Origin: Massilia aurea | GTDB taxonomy: Bacteria > Pseudomonadota > Gammaproteobacteria > Burkholderiales > Burkholderiaceae_D | DNA: 64,000 nt | Assembly: GCF_014200505.1 (NCBI RefSeq) | Contig: NZ_JACHBX010000004.1 | Span: forward strand, 310,001 to 374,000 | Direction of reading: 5' to 3' | Part shown: positions 33,030 to 42,458 of the stretch, in pieces | Layout: every line of letters starts with the position of its first letter | Numbering within the stretch: the stretch's first letter is position 1 | Position numbers and translations under genes: made by a program | The notes under the pieces: generated by a model | The model's input: the letters and a program-made list of their open reading frames with translations, nothing else | Told to the model about the DNA's origin: nothing | Database searches by the model: none

Positions 33030-35510
33030 TCAGGCGCCGTACGGCGTGAACGCAATGCCGTTGGCAATCAGCTCCGCAACCGCGTCCCGGTTTTCCACGC
33101 TTTCGCCGAACTGCGCCAGCACTGCGTTGACGCCAGCCCGTCCACTGTCCAGCACATCGAGCCAGAAGCTATAGCCACCCTGGTCTGGATCGCGGTCGAG
33201 GATGTTGCGGTACATGCGCAGCACGACGTCCTCATTCGATGGCGCGCTGCCATACAGGTCGGCGAACTCGCGTGAAGTGGCAAAGCCGGCGGCAATGTCG
33301 TCGAGCGTGGCGCCGGCATCCAGGCGCGCCATCCAGTAGCCGGCGCCGCCCAGGTCCGGCGCGCGGTCGAAGGCAGCGCGGTAGAGGCGGTAGGCCTGGC
33401 CTGCGGCGCCGTCGAGATCGAGCGCCAGGGACGTGTCGGCGAAATGCAGGCGCTCGACACCGATCAGGATGTCGCTGCCGTCGCCGGCCGAGCCGCGCCG
33501 GTCAACGACCTGGATGCCGTCCGCGCCATGGGTGATCGTGTAATCGCTCCTGGCGCCGCCAAAGTGCGCGCTGTCGGTGCCGCTGCCGCCGATCAGGGTA
33601 TCGTTGCCCGCGCCGCCCATCAGGACGTCGTTGCCGCTGCCACCATCGAGGCGGTCGTTGCCCGCGCCGCCCAGGAGGTGGTCGACGCCCGTGGTGCCGG
33701 TACGGTCGACCGGTGCCACGACCGGTGGCTGCGCCGGCGTCGCCACGGGCGGCGGGGTGGTGCCGGTTGGCGGTGCCGGTATGCTCGGCTCTGGCGTGGG
33801 CGTGGGCGTAGGCGTGGGTGTGGGTGTCACCGGTGGCGCGGTGCCGACGACAACTGGCAGGTAGCCTTCGACGATGTTCTGCGCGGTCAAGGTGGCTGCA
33901 TCGACACCAGCCAGCTTGACCGCCGTGGCAAAGCCTGCAGCGCCGCGCGGGCCGTCGGCGTCGACCTGCACCAGTGTGTCGCTGCCCTGCTGGATCAGGC
34001 GCAGGCGGCCATCTGCGAAAGGATTGCCTGTCCATTGCGCCAGTGTGCCTGCCTCGAGCAGGTCGCCGCCCGCGCCCGCCGCGAAGTCCAGGATTGTGAT
34101 GGCACCCTGCGTCGGCCGCCACGACAGCGCATAGGTGTCGCGACCGGCGCCGCCGTCGGCAACGACGCCGGTGTCCCGTTCCAGACTCAGCTCGATCCGG
34201 TCATTGCCCGCGCCGCCATGAATCGTGGTCACCGACACCGTCCCGACGCCTGGTCCGATGCGCACGACAAGCTTGTCGTCGCCGTCGCCGCCATCGAGCA
34301 GGTTGCCGCTGCCGGTCGTCCACAGGCTGTCGCTGCCGGCGCCACCCTGCAGGATATTGCCGCCGTCATCATCCGTCGACAGCAAATCGTCGCCCTCGCC
34401 GCCATCGAGCAGGTTGACTTCGTCGACGCCGCCAGCGTCGTAGAGCCAGTCGTTGCCAGCGCCGCCAAACAGCCGGTCGTTGCCTTCGCCGCCGACCATG
34501 ACATCGTTGCCGGCGTCGCCATACAGCAGGTCGTCGCCGCGTTCGCCATGGAGGCGGTCGCCGCCATTGCCGCCGCGCAGCAGATCGTCAAAGCGCAAGC
34601 CTGTCAGGATGTCGTCGCCATCGGTGCCAGTCAGTTCGACGCCAGTCGTCGAACCCATCGGATCAATGCCGCCGAAGTTCTCGGAGCGCAAGCCCGACAA
34701 GGCGGTGTTCTGCAAAACGACACGGTCGATCCAGCCATATTCTGCACCGGCGGCGCCATCGACGTCGTGCTGCAGCACGACATCGGCGCCGCGCTGCACG
34801 AGTTGCAGGCGCCCGGCCTGGCCGAACGGATTGCTCGCTTCCCTGGCGACCAGCAGCAGCGAGTCGACATCGATCATGTCGCCGCCGATGCCGGCTGCGA
34901 AGTCGGTGATCGTCAGCAGTGGAAGGAAAGGCGTCTGGCTGAAATGATAGGCGTCGCGCCCCGCGCCTCCGGTGACAAGCAAGGGACGCAGCGTCTGCAT
35001 CCCGCCTTCCAGGTAGAGGATGTCATCGCCGTCGCCGGCATCGATTCCCAAGGGTTGGGCGCTGGTCACGGCATCGACGTAGCGGACCGTCTTCACGACA
35101 ATATGGTCGTCGCCGTTGCCGCCGGCGACAGCGGCGATGCCCAGGCCGATTTCGATCCAATCATTGCCGTCGCCGCCATCGACGGTAGTCCGCGAGCCGC
35201 GTTGCGCCAAGCCGATGTCCGCGTGGATCGTATCGTTCCCGGCGCCGCCTTCGAGGATATTGTTGCCGTCTTCGTCGTTCAGCTGATCGTCGCCGTCTCC
35301 GCCAATCAGGTGATCATCGCCATTACCGCCGTGCAGGCTGTCGTTGCCAGCCCGACCTTCGAGCACGTCGTTGCCACCCTGGCCATACAGACTGTCATTG
35401 TCATCGCCGCCGGTCAGGGCGTCATTCTGTTCGGTGCCGTACAGGGTGAGCCCCGGTTTGGTGACGGCGGCACTGGGGGCGGAGGCAGCGGGTGGAATGA
35501 AAATTTTCAT
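33030..35510 (-). CDS. RTX-type calcium-binding secreted protein with DUF4214
   Basis: 826 residues. A first block of GGxGxDxLx nonapeptides spans ~30-90, with beta-rich jelly-roll-like insertions, then a second block at ~300-390 and a third at ~610-660 ([17 protein letters not shown]). Between the second and third lies a Pro/Thr-rich linker with six PT repeats (~565-605), a flexible hinge. The C-terminus is a DUF4214 domain (~700-820). Multiple RTX blocks bind Ca2+ on secretion through a type I exporter, and there is no Sec signal. No catalytic domain was recognised, so it is more likely a surface or biofilm protein than an enzyme. No type I secretion genes are in the window. Confidence 0.88.
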   Translation of the reverse strand: MKIFIPPAASAPSAAVTKPGLTLYGTEQNDALTGGDDNDSLYGQGGNDVLEGRAGNDSLHGGNGDDHLIGGDGDDQLNDEDGNNILEGGAGNDTIHADIGLAQRGSRTTVDGGDGNDWIEIGLGIAAVAGGNGDDHIVVKTVRYVDAVTSAQPLGIDAGDGDDILYLEGGMQTLRPLLVTGGAGRDAYHFSQTPFLPLLTITDFAAGIGGDMIDVDSLLLVAREASNPFGQAGRLQLVQRGADVVLQHDVDGAAGAEYGWIDRVVLQNTALSGLRSENFGGIDPMGSTTGVELTGTDGDDILTGLRFDDLLRGGNGGDRLHGERGDDLLYGDAGNDVMVGGEGNDRLFGGAGNDWLYDAGGVDEVNLLDGGEGDDLLSTDDDGGNILQGGAGSDSLWTTGSGNLLDGGDGDDKLVVRIGPGVGTVSVTTIHGGAGNDRIELSLERDTGVVADGGAGRDTYALSWRPTQGAITILDFAAGAGGDLLEAGTLAQWTGNPFADGRLRLIQQGSDTLVQVDADGPRGAAGFATAVKLAGVDAATLTAQNIVEGYLPVVVGTAPPVTPTPTPTPTPTPEPSIPAPPTGTTPPPVATPAQPPVVAPVDRTGTTGVDHLLGGAGNDRLDGGSGNDVLMGGAGNDTLIGGSGTDSAHFGGARSDYTITHGADGIQVVDRRGSAGDGSDILIGVERLHFADTSLALDLDGAAGQAYRLYRAAFDRAPDLGGAGYWMARLDAGATLDDIAAGFATSREFADLYGSAPSNEDVVLRMYRNILDRDPDQGGYSFWLDVLDSGRAGVNAVLAQFGESVENRDAVAELIANGIAFTPYGA

Positions 35511-35664
35511 TGCAAAATAGCATTGTTTTTGGGATTGGCAGCTATCGCCGACAATGCATGCGTTGTCTATTCATAAATACAATCTGACGCGGCGACGCGA
35601 CACTTGTGCGTCACGGCAGCGTGGATTCACACATGCGCAGGAATGGGGCCGCGCAACAGGTGGC

Positions 35665-35696
35665 CAAAAAAACGCCCCGTCATGCGGGGCGTTTTT
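35665..35696. terminator. Rho-independent terminator downstream of the M14 peptidase gene
   Basis: AAAAAAACGCCCCG-TCAT-CGGGGCGTTTTT: a seven-pair GC stem with A/T flanks. It lies 23 bases beyond the minus-strand stop of the M14 peptidase at 35720, and can also stop plus-strand transcription coming from the RTX side. Confidence 0.85.
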
Positions 35697-35719
35697 GATC
35701 AGTGAGGCAAGCTCTTTAC

Positions 35720-36853
35720 CTATTTGCGCGCGCGGATCGCCTTGAGCACCGGCTGCAGCACTGCCGCGCCCAGGCGCGCACTGCGTGCGCCGTCCCAGCC
35801 GACCAGCGGATCCGGATCGTTCGCATTGTCCTTGAACGGAAGTTCGAGCGTCAGCGACAGCGCGCCGAAGGTGTGCGTGATGTGCGGCGAACCCATGGTC
35901 AGGGTCTGGTCGGTGTAGGGCGTCTTGCCGTAGCCGTGCACGTCCTGGAAGTCGGGGCTGGCGACCTTGAAGTCGGCGATGAAGCTGGCCTGCGCCGCGC
36001 CCTGCTCGGCGGTGAAGTTCGGCAGCGACTCGCTGCCGGCCACGAACACGTACGGCAAGCCTTCGTCGCCGTGCACGTCGAGGCACACGTCCACGCCCGT
36101 CTCGTGCATCTTCTGGCGCACCAGGAAGACTTCAGGGCTGCGCTCCATGCTCGGATTGAGCCATTCGCGATTCAGGTTCGCACCAGCGGCATTCGTGCGC
36201 AGGTTGCCGCGTACCGAGCCGTCCGGGTTCATGTTCGGCACCACGTAGAACACCGATTCGTTCAGGAGCTGGCGGCCGAACGGGTTCGCCGGGTCGAGCA
36301 GCGCATCGAGCATGCCTTCGACAAACCATTCGGCCATCGTCTCGCCCGGGTGTTGGCGCGCGATGACCCAGACTTTCTTCTTGCCTTCGGCCGGCTCGCC
36401 GATCACCAGCATGTTCAGGTCGCGGCCGTCGACGGTCGAACCCAGGTCGAGCATGCGCACGTTTTCGGCCATCTGGGCGCGGTCAAGCAGCTCGAGGTGG
36501 CGTTCGAACGAATACGGCTCGAAGTAGGCGTAATACACGCTGTCCATGCCGGGCGTGTGCTCGATCGCCAGCACGTTGCCGTCGAACGACGTCGGCACGC
36601 GGAACCAGTTCACGCGGTCGTAGCTCGCCATTGCCTGGTAGTTTTCCCAGCCGGCCGGATAGGCGGCCTTGCCGGCATTGAGCAGGCGGATCGTGCAGGC
36701 TTGCCCTTGCGCGCCCTGCAGGCGGAAGTAGAACCACTGGATGATGTCGGCGTGCGAATCCTTGCGGATGTTCAGGTCGATGGCGTTCGCGCTCGTGGCG
36801 TTCACGACCTCGATGGCGCCAGCGTCGAATTGGCTGCTGATCTTGATAGACAT
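35720..36853 (-). CDS. M14-family zinc carboxypeptidase
   Basis: 377 residues from ATG 36853; the frame is open to 37072 but that segment is the opposite-frame shadow of paaX. The N-terminal ~120 residues form a beta-sandwich (IKISSQFDAGAIEV ... WFYFRLQGAQGQ), as in cytosolic carboxypeptidase-like M14 proteins. The zinc motif is RQHPGETMAEW (HxxE) with the third ligand in LDVHGDEG; NPDGSVRGNLRTNAAGANLNREW provides substrate-binding residues; the catalytic Glu is in LTLELPF. There is no signal peptide. The substrate is unknown. It lies 57 bases downstream of paaX on the same strand, probably by read-through only. Confidence 0.9.
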   Translation of the reverse strand: MSIKISSQFDAGAIEVVNATSANAIDLNIRKDSHADIIQWFYFRLQGAQGQACTIRLLNAGKAAYPAGWENYQAMASYDRVNWFRVPTSFDGNVLAIEHTPGMDSVYYAYFEPYSFERHLELLDRAQMAENVRMLDLGSTVDGRDLNMLVIGEPAEGKKKVWVIARQHPGETMAEWFVEGMLDALLDPANPFGRQLLNESVFYVVPNMNPDGSVRGNLRTNAAGANLNREWLNPSMERSPEVFLVRQKMHETGVDVCLDVHGDEGLPYVFVAGSESLPNFTAEQGAAQASFIADFKVASPDFQDVHGYGKTPYTDQTLTMGSPHITHTFGALSLTLELPFKDNANDPDPLVGWDGARSARLGAAVLQPVLKAIRARK

Positions 36854-36909
36854 GGTGTTGTCCTGTGTTGGGAAGACGTCAAAGAAGAAATGATACCGCT
36901 TTCGCCGCG

Positions 36910-37830
36910 CTACCGTGGTGCCAGCCCGCCGAAGCGGCCGCGAAACGCCGCATCCGCCCCGGGCGTGGCCGCATCCTCGACGCGCAGCATGGCCAGCACG
37001 TGCTCCTCGGCGCGTTCGTGGCTCAGTTGATAAATGGTGCGCGCCAGCGCATACGCGTCGGCGCCCGGCCACGGGTCGGGCAGCAGGGGCAGCGGGAGCA
37101 TCGGGTCGTGCAGCTGCACGCGGCGGTAGGCGTGGATCAGCAGGGTGCGGATCGCGAACGCGTGCGCCGGGCTGACATCGCCACGCGCCAGCAAGGCCGG
37201 CAGCGGGGCAAACGTCTCGATGAAGCCGCGGTACCCGAGCACCACCGCATCGAGGTTCCAGCAGTCGCCCACCAGTTCGGGCAACGGGCGCGAACCGGCG
37301 TCCGGCACCTCATCGGCCTGGCACACGAACACGCGCCCTTCGGCGCCCGTGCGCGCGAGGATGTCGCGCAGCAGGTCTCGGTCGGGCGCTGGATGCGCCA
37401 TCACGCCGCTGGCCAGCATCGCAAAGCCTTCCCATTCGAGTTCCTTGCGCACCAGCGCGCGCAGGTCGCTGTCGATGCTGCCGTTGGTGGCCAGCACGAA
37501 CGTCCAGCGGCCATCCCAGTCCTGACCGGGCGCGGCGTAGATGCGGCGGTTGGCGCGTTCGAAGCGCGGCAACGCCGTCGGCGCCAGCGCATAGCGACTG
37601 CGCCGGCCCTCGCGGCTGGCCGTCAGCCAGCCTTCCTGCACGAGCCGGAACACGCTGGTGCGCACCAGCCGGTCGTTCACGCCAAAGGGGGCGAGCAGCT
37701 CGATCATGCTGCCGAGCCAGAAGGCGCCGCCGTGGGGCGCGATCGCGTCGCCGCAAATCGTCACTACCAGCGACTTGTGGCGGGGCGGATCAGTGGCCAG
37801 GCTGCGGGCGATCCACTCGGTGCTGGTCAT
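36910..37830 (-). CDS. paaX: Phenylacetate degradation repressor PaaX
   Basis: 306 residues from ATG 37830 (a GTG at 37839 is also in frame). The N-terminal winged helix is typical (WLGSMIELLAPFGVNDRLVRTSVFRLVQEGWL, then GRRSRYAL). The central and C-terminal PaaX domains follow (RRIYAAPGQDWDGRWTFVL; WNLDAVVLGYRGFIETF; RTLLIHAYRRVQLHDPMLPLPLLPDPWPG). PaaX represses the paa operon until phenylacetyl-CoA binds. It is divergent from paaA, with about 100 bases between the starts, including two TATGATTC half-sites. Confidence 0.95.
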   Translation of the reverse strand: MTSTEWIARSLATDPPRHKSLVVTICGDAIAPHGGAFWLGSMIELLAPFGVNDRLVRTSVFRLVQEGWLTASREGRRSRYALAPTALPRFERANRRIYAAPGQDWDGRWTFVLATNGSIDSDLRALVRKELEWEGFAMLASGVMAHPAPDRDLLRDILARTGAEGRVFVCQADEVPDAGSRPLPELVGDCWNLDAVVLGYRGFIETFAPLPALLARGDVSPAHAFAIRTLLIHAYRRVQLHDPMLPLPLLPDPWPGADAYALARTIYQLSHERAEEHVLAMLRVEDAATPGADAAFRGRFGGLAPR

Positions 37831-37850
37831 GTCATTCACGGTGTGGGTCG

Positions 37851-37907
37851 ATATGATTCAAAATTATTGTGTACTTCCGATTTTTTGTATCGTATTATGA
37901 TTCTCAC
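37851..37907. promoter_or_regulatory. Candidate PaaX operator and paaA promoter
   Basis: Two direct copies of TATGATTC (37852-37859 and 37896-37903) lie in the paaX-paaA gap. They match the TGATTC core of PaaX sites described in other bacteria. The right copy contains TATGAT, which also looks like the paaA -10 box, so repressor and polymerase would compete. The sequence around it is strikingly AT-rich for this genome. Confidence 0.6.
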
Positions 37908-37930
37908 AGATTTTGCAACGGGAGAGATCC

Positions 37931-38908
37931 ATGTACGCACAAATGGTGGAGACAGGCCTCAATAAAGTCCGCACAGAACAGGACATGAGCGCCGACGAGC
38001 AGGCATTCCAGGCGCGTATCGACGCCGGGATCAAGATCGAACCGAAGGACTGGATGCCGGAAGCATACCGCAAGACGCTGATCCGGCAGATCTCGCAGCA
38101 TGCCCATTCCGAGATCGTTGGCCAGCTCCCGGAAGGCAACTGGGTCACGCGTGCGCCGACCCTTCAGCGCAAGTCGGTTCTGCTGGCCAAGATCCAGGAC
38201 GAGGCCGGCCACGGCCTGTACCTGTACAGCGCGGCCGAGACCCTGGGCGTCTCGCGCGACGAGCTGCTGGCGGCCCTGCATGCCGGCAAAGCCAAATATT
38301 CGAGCATCTTCAATTACCCGACCCTGAGCTGGGCCGACATGGGCGCGATCGGCTGGCTGGTCGACGGCTCGGCGATCATCAACCAGATTCCGCTGTGCCG
38401 CTGCTCGTACGGGCCGTATGCGCGCGCCATGGTCCGCGTCTGCAAGGAAGAATCGTTCCATGCGCGCCAGGGCTACGACATCATGATGGCGCTGGCGAAG
38501 GGCACGCCTGAGCAGAAGGCGATGGCGCAGGATGCGCTCAATCGCTGGTGGTGGCCGTCGCTGATGATGTTCGGGCCCTCCGATGCCGAGTCGGTCAACA
38601 GCGCGCAGTCGAGCGCCTGGCGCATCAAGCTGTTCTCCAACGACGAACTGCGCCAGCGCATGGTCGATCAGACCGTGCCCCAGGCCGAGTACCTCGGCCT
38701 CACGGTGCCGGATCCCGACCTCAAATGGAACGCCGAACGCGGCTCGTACGACTTCGGCGCGATCGACTGGAGCGAGTTCTACGACGTTTTAAAGGGCAAC
38801 GGCCCGTGCAACCGCGAGCGCCTGCGCACGCGCGTCAAAGCCTGGGACGATGGCGAATGGTTCCGCGACGCGCTGGTGGCGCACGCCGACAAGCAGGCCG
38901 CTGCGTAG
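37931..38908 (+). CDS. paaA: 1,2-phenylacetyl-CoA epoxidase catalytic subunit PaaA
   Basis: 325 residues from ATG 37931, preceded by GGGAGAG. PaaA is the di-iron oxygenase subunit that epoxidises the ring of phenylacetyl-CoA. Ferritin-like ligand motifs are present: [23 protein letters not shown] and [15 protein letters not shown]. It is the first gene of the paa operon, and PaaA works with PaaC, PaaB and the reductase PaaE. The stop codon (TAG 38906-38908) lies inside a family A repeat, so the last residues before it are at the very edge of the repeat. Confidence 0.97.
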   Translation: MYAQMVETGLNKVRTEQDMSADEQAFQARIDAGIKIEPKDWMPEAYRKTLIRQISQHAHSEIVGQLPEGNWVTRAPTLQRKSVLLAKIQDEAGHGLYLYSAAETLGVSRDELLAALHAGKAKYSSIFNYPTLSWADMGAIGWLVDGSAIINQIPLCRCSYGPYARAMVRVCKEESFHARQGYDIMMALAKGTPEQKAMAQDALNRWWWPSLMMFGPSDAESVNSAQSSAWRIKLFSNDELRQRMVDQTVPQAEYLGLTVPDPDLKWNAERGSYDFGAIDWSEFYDVLKGNGPCNRERLRTRVKAWDDGEWFRDALVAHADKQAAA

Positions 38909-38939
38909 GGTGGACGGCTCTGCCGTCCACGCGTCCAAA
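38905..38939. repeat. Family A palindrome between paaA and paaB
   Basis: A single unit in which GTGGACGGC and GCCGTCCAC flank a three-base loop, a nine-pair GC stem. It includes the paaA stop codon and ends 39 bases before paaB. It is the only copy of this family in the window inside an operon, and the only one without an inverted partner. Confidence 0.85.
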
Positions 38940-38978
38940 CCACCTTGGCACTGACGTACACGCCAAACGGAGACAACA

Positions 38979-39263
38979 ATGAGCAAAGAATGGCCCCTGT
39001 GGGAAGTCTTCATCCGCAGCCAGCACGGCCTCGCCCACAAGCACGTCGGCAGCCTGCACGCCCCTGACGCCGAGATGGCCGTCAACAACGCGCGCGACGT
39101 CTACACACGCCGCAATGAAGGCGTCTCGATCTGGGTCGTGCGCGCCGCCGACATCGTCGCCAGCAGCCCGGCCGATAAATCGTCGCTATTCGAGCCAGCA
39201 AACAGCAAGGTGTATCGCCACCCGACGTTCTTCCCGATGCCGGAAGAAGTCAAGAACCTGTGA
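38979..39263 (+). CDS. paaB: 1,2-phenylacetyl-CoA epoxidase subunit PaaB
   Basis: 94 residues, the normal size of this small structural subunit. WPLWEVFIRSQHGLAHKHVGSLHAPDAEMA and VYTRRNEGVSIWVV are family signatures. PaaB bridges PaaAC heterodimers in the oxygenase assembly. ATG 38979 follows CGGAG. The stop overlaps the GTG start of paaC. Confidence 0.96.
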   Translation: MSKEWPLWEVFIRSQHGLAHKHVGSLHAPDAEMAVNNARDVYTRRNEGVSIWVVRAADIVASSPADKSSLFEPANSKVYRHPTFFPMPEEVKNL

Positions 39264-40036
39264 GCGCGCCGGAGACCAATCCCATGGATGCAAAAATCGA
39301 CTACCTGCTGCGCCAGGGCGACAACGCCCTGATCCTGTCGCAGCAACTGTGCCAGTTGTGCGGCAAGGGGCCGGCACTCGAAGAAGACATGGCGCTGTCG
39401 AACGTGGCGCTCGACCTGCTGGGTCAGACCCGCATGTGGCTCTCGTACGCCGCCGAACTCGAAGGCCAGGGCCGCGACGAAGACCGTCTCGCTTTTTTGC
39501 GCGACAGTGGCGAGTACCGCAACTGCATCCTGCTCGAGCAGCCCAATGGCAGTTATGCCGACGTCGTCATGCGCCAGTTCCTGTTCGACGCGTGGCATTA
39601 CTTCTTGATGGATGGCCTGACCCGCTCGAGCGACCCACGCATCGTCGAGATTGCGGCCAAGTCGCTCAAGGAAGTCACGTACCACCTGCGCCGCAGCGGC
39701 GACCTGGTGGTGCGCCTGGGTGACGGCACGGCCACCAGCCACGCGATGATGCAGACCGCGCTGGACGACCTGTGGATGTACAGCGGCGAGATGTTCCTGT
39801 ACGACGCGGTCGACGAGGCGATGGTGGCAGAGGGCGTGGCGCCGGCCGTCGGGCCGCTGCGTGAAGCCTACCTGAACCACCTGGCCGACATATTCACCGA
39901 AGCCACCTTGACCATGCCATCGCCGGACGCCTGGATGCAGCGCGGCGGCAAGCAGGGCCGGCACAGCGAGCGCCTCGGCTTCATCCTGGCCGAGATGCAG
40001 TTCCTGCAGCGCGCCTATCCGGGCGCGGCCTGGTGA
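39260..40036 (+). CDS. paaC: 1,2-phenylacetyl-CoA epoxidase structural subunit PaaC
   Basis: 258 residues from GTG 39260, which overlaps the paaB stop; an ATG at 39284 is a possible alternative. It shows the PaaA-like ferritin fold without the full metal site: YLLRQGDNALILSQQLCQLCGKGP, LDLLGQTRMWL, QFLFDAWHYFLMDGL and EVTYHLRRSGDLVVRLGDGT. PaaC pairs with PaaA as the non-catalytic partner. Its end overlaps the start of paaD. Confidence 0.96.
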   Translation: MSAPETNPMDAKIDYLLRQGDNALILSQQLCQLCGKGPALEEDMALSNVALDLLGQTRMWLSYAAELEGQGRDEDRLAFLRDSGEYRNCILLEQPNGSYADVVMRQFLFDAWHYFLMDGLTRSSDPRIVEIAAKSLKEVTYHLRRSGDLVVRLGDGTATSHAMMQTALDDLWMYSGEMFLYDAVDEAMVAEGVAPAVGPLREAYLNHLADIFTEATLTMPSPDAWMQRGGKQGRHSERLGFILAEMQFLQRAYPGAAW

Positions 40037-40548
40037 TGACTGCGCTGGCCGTGTCGGTCGGGCAGGTCTGGGCCTGGCTGGGCGAGGTCGCGGATCCGGA
40101 AATCCCCGTCATCTCGATCGTCGACCTGGGCATCGTACGCGACGTGGCGCTGGACGACGACACGTGGGTGGTCACGATCACGCCGACGTATTCGGGCTGT
40201 CCCGCCATGACCGTGATCGCCGACAGCGTGGTCGACGCACTGCGCGCGCATGGCCTCGAGCGCGTGCGCATCGCGACTCGCCTGGCGCCCGCCTGGACCA
40301 CCGACTGGATGAGCGCTGCCGGCAAGGCCGCACTCACCGGCTACGGCATCGCGCCGCCCGTGCAGCAGGCGATTGACATCAGCGGCCTGCATGCCGGCAT
40401 CCGCCGCCGCGCCGCGCCGGCCGTGAGCTGCCCGCATTGCGGTTCGGCGCACACCCAACTGACCAGCGAGTTCGGCTCGACCCCATGCAAGGCGCTCTAC
40501 AAATGCCTGGATTGCCGCGAGCCGTTCGATTACTTCAAGTGTCATTAA
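40033..40548 (+). CDS. paaD: Phenylacetyl-CoA epoxidase maturation factor PaaD
   Basis: 171 residues; GTG 40033 or ATG 40036. The MIP18/DUF59 part (VADPEIPVISIVDLGIVRDV, TPTYSGCPAM) is followed by a C-terminal zinc-binding tail with CPHC and CLDC. PaaD is thought to help iron-centre assembly of the epoxidase rather than take part in catalysis. It is tightly packed between paaC (overlap) and paaE (eight-base gap). Confidence 0.95.
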   Translation: MMTALAVSVGQVWAWLGEVADPEIPVISIVDLGIVRDVALDDDTWVVTITPTYSGCPAMTVIADSVVDALRAHGLERVRIATRLAPAWTTDWMSAAGKAALTGYGIAPPVQQAIDISGLHAGIRRRAAPAVSCPHCGSAHTQLTSEFGSTPCKALYKCLDCREPFDYFKCH

Positions 40549-40556
40549 AGCCCAGC

Positions 40557-41633
40557 ATGAGCCAATTCCATCCTCTCACCGTCAGCAAGGTGAAACACGA
40601 AACGCGCGACGCCGTGTGCGTGACGTTCGACGTGCCGCCGGCATTGAAAGAGACCTTCGCCTTCCGTCAGGGCCAGTACCTGACGCTGCGCGCCACGATC
40701 GATGGCGAGGACGTGCGCCGCTCGTACTCGATCTGTTCGGCAGTGCAGGACGAGCAGCTGCGCGTGGCGATCAAGCGTACGCCCGGCGGTCAGTTCTCCA
40801 GCTGGGCCAACGACAGCCTGCAACCGGGCGCGCAGCTCGACGTCATGCCACCGAGCGGCAACTTCAACGTACCGCTCGACGCGGCCAGCGCTCGCCACTA
40901 CCTGGCGTTTGCCGCCGGCAGCGGGATTACGCCGATCCTGTCGATCGTCAAGACCACGCTGCTGACCGAACCGGGCAGCCGCTTCACGATCGTCTACGGC
41001 AACCGCGCTTCGTCGAGCGTGCTGTTTCGCGACGAACTCACCGACCTCAAGGACCAGTACATGGACCGCCTGCGGCTGGTGTACGTGATGAGCCGCGAGC
41101 AGCAGGACATTGAACTCTTCAACGGGCGCATCACCGAAGACAAGTGCACGCAGTTCCTGCGCCAGTGGATCGACATCAAGGCGATCGACGTCGCCTTCAT
41201 CTGCGGGCCCGAAGACATGATGCATGGCGTCTCACGCGCGCTGCAGGCGGCCGGGTTGGCGAAAGAGCAGATCCGCATCGAGCTGTTTGCCGCGAGCGCG
41301 CCCACCCGCGAGCGCACGCCGCGCGCGGTTGCCGCCAGCGCGCGCCAGCACACCGAAGTGACCGTGATCATGGACGGCAGCGCCGCCAGCTTCACGATGG
41401 ACCGGGACACCGAATCGCTGCTGGACGCGGGTCTGCGCGCGGGCATCGACATGCGCTATTCGTGCAAGGGCGGCGTGTGCTCGACCTGCCGCTGTAAGGT
41501 ACTTGATGGCGAAGTGGAGATGGACGTGAACTACGCGCTGGAAGACTACGAAGTCGCACGCGGGTTCGTGCTCAGCTGCCAGAGTTTTCCGGTGACTGAC
41601 AAGGTGGTGGTGGATTTCGATATCGCCGAATAA
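40557..41633 (+). CDS. paaE: Phenylacetyl-CoA epoxidase reductase PaaE
   Basis: 358 residues from ATG 40557. The N-terminal ferredoxin-reductase part has RSYSICS for FAD and AAGSGITPILS for NADPH; the C-terminal plant-type [2Fe-2S] ferredoxin has CKGGVCSTCRC with the fourth Cys in LSCQS. It passes electrons from NADPH to the PaaA di-iron site. It is the fifth gene of the operon, ahead of paaG by 31 bases with its own good ribosome binding site for that gene. Confidence 0.97.
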   Translation: MSQFHPLTVSKVKHETRDAVCVTFDVPPALKETFAFRQGQYLTLRATIDGEDVRRSYSICSAVQDEQLRVAIKRTPGGQFSSWANDSLQPGAQLDVMPPSGNFNVPLDAASARHYLAFAAGSGITPILSIVKTTLLTEPGSRFTIVYGNRASSSVLFRDELTDLKDQYMDRLRLVYVMSREQQDIELFNGRITEDKCTQFLRQWIDIKAIDVAFICGPEDMMHGVSRALQAAGLAKEQIRIELFAASAPTRERTPRAVAASARQHTEVTVIMDGSAASFTMDRDTESLLDAGLRAGIDMRYSCKGGVCSTCRCKVLDGEVEMDVNYALEDYEVARGFVLSCQSFPVTDKVVVDFDIAE

Positions 41634-41664
41634 CCGCGCAACCAGAACAAAAACGGAGACCACG

Positions 41665-42456
41665 ATGAACTACGACAGCATCCAGTTCAAGGTAGAAGGC
41701 GGCGTCGCCGTCCTGACCCTGAACCGCCCCGATCGCCTCAACAGTTTCACGCGCGCCATGCACCTCGAGGTGCGCGATGCGCTCACGCGCGTGCAGGCCG
41801 ACCAGTCCGTGCGCGTGCTGGTGCTGACCGGCGCCGGCCGCGGCTTTTGCGCGGGCCAGGATCTCGCCGACCGCGCCGTCGATCCGGGCGCCCCGAGTGT
41901 CGACCTGGGCGCGTCGGTCGAGGAGTTCTATGCGCCGCTCGTGCTGACGCTGAAGAACCTGCCGATGCCCGTCATCTGCGCCGTCAATGGGGTGGCCGCC
42001 GGCGCCGGGGCCAACCTGGCGCTGGCCTGCGACATCGTGCTGGCCGCGAAATCGGCCAGCTTCATCGAAGCCTTCAGCAAACTGGGCCTGATCCCGGACA
42101 CCGGCGGCACCTGGCATTTGCCACGCCTGATCGGCCCCGCGCGCGCGATGGGCCTGGCCATGCTGGGCGAAAAACTCAGTGCCGAAAAGGCCGAAGCCTG
42201 GGGCCTGATCTGGCGCTGCGTGCCGGACGACGTGCTGATGGACGAAGCCCTGGCCATGGCCAAGCACTTTGCCGCCGCGCCGACCAAGGGCCTGGCATTC
42301 ACCAAGCGTGCCTTCCAGGCCAGCTATGCCAACACGCTCGAACAGCAGCTGCAGCTCGAAGCCGACATGATGCGCGAACTCGGTAACAGCCACGACTACC
42401 GCGAAGGCGTCGCCGCATTCCTGGCCAAGCGCTCGCCGCAGTTCAAGGGGGAGTAG
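41665..42456 (+). CDS. paaG: 1,2-epoxyphenylacetyl-CoA isomerase PaaG
   Basis: 263 residues, crotonase fold. VLTGAGRGFCAGQDLADRAV and NGVAAGAGANLALACDIVLAA are the oxyanion-hole motifs; SKLGLIPDTGGTWHLPRLIG contains the active-site Asp typical of the PaaG isomerase group rather than the two Glu of hydratases. It converts the ring epoxide to the oxepin. The ATG follows CGGAGACC. paaH begins three bases after its stop. Confidence 0.95.
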   Translation: MNYDSIQFKVEGGVAVLTLNRPDRLNSFTRAMHLEVRDALTRVQADQSVRVLVLTGAGRGFCAGQDLADRAVDPGAPSVDLGASVEEFYAPLVLTLKNLPMPVICAVNGVAAGAGANLALACDIVLAAKSASFIEAFSKLGLIPDTGGTWHLPRLIGPARAMGLAMLGEKLSAEKAEAWGLIWRCVPDDVLMDEALAMAKHFAAAPTKGLAFTKRAFQASYANTLEQQLQLEADMMRELGNSHDYREGVAAFLAKRSPQFKGE

Positions 42457-42458
42457 GG

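Noticed and set aside
33444..35576. 710-codon plus-strand open frame
   Set aside because: Antisense of the RTX gene; its repetitive look is the complement of the RTX nonapeptides.
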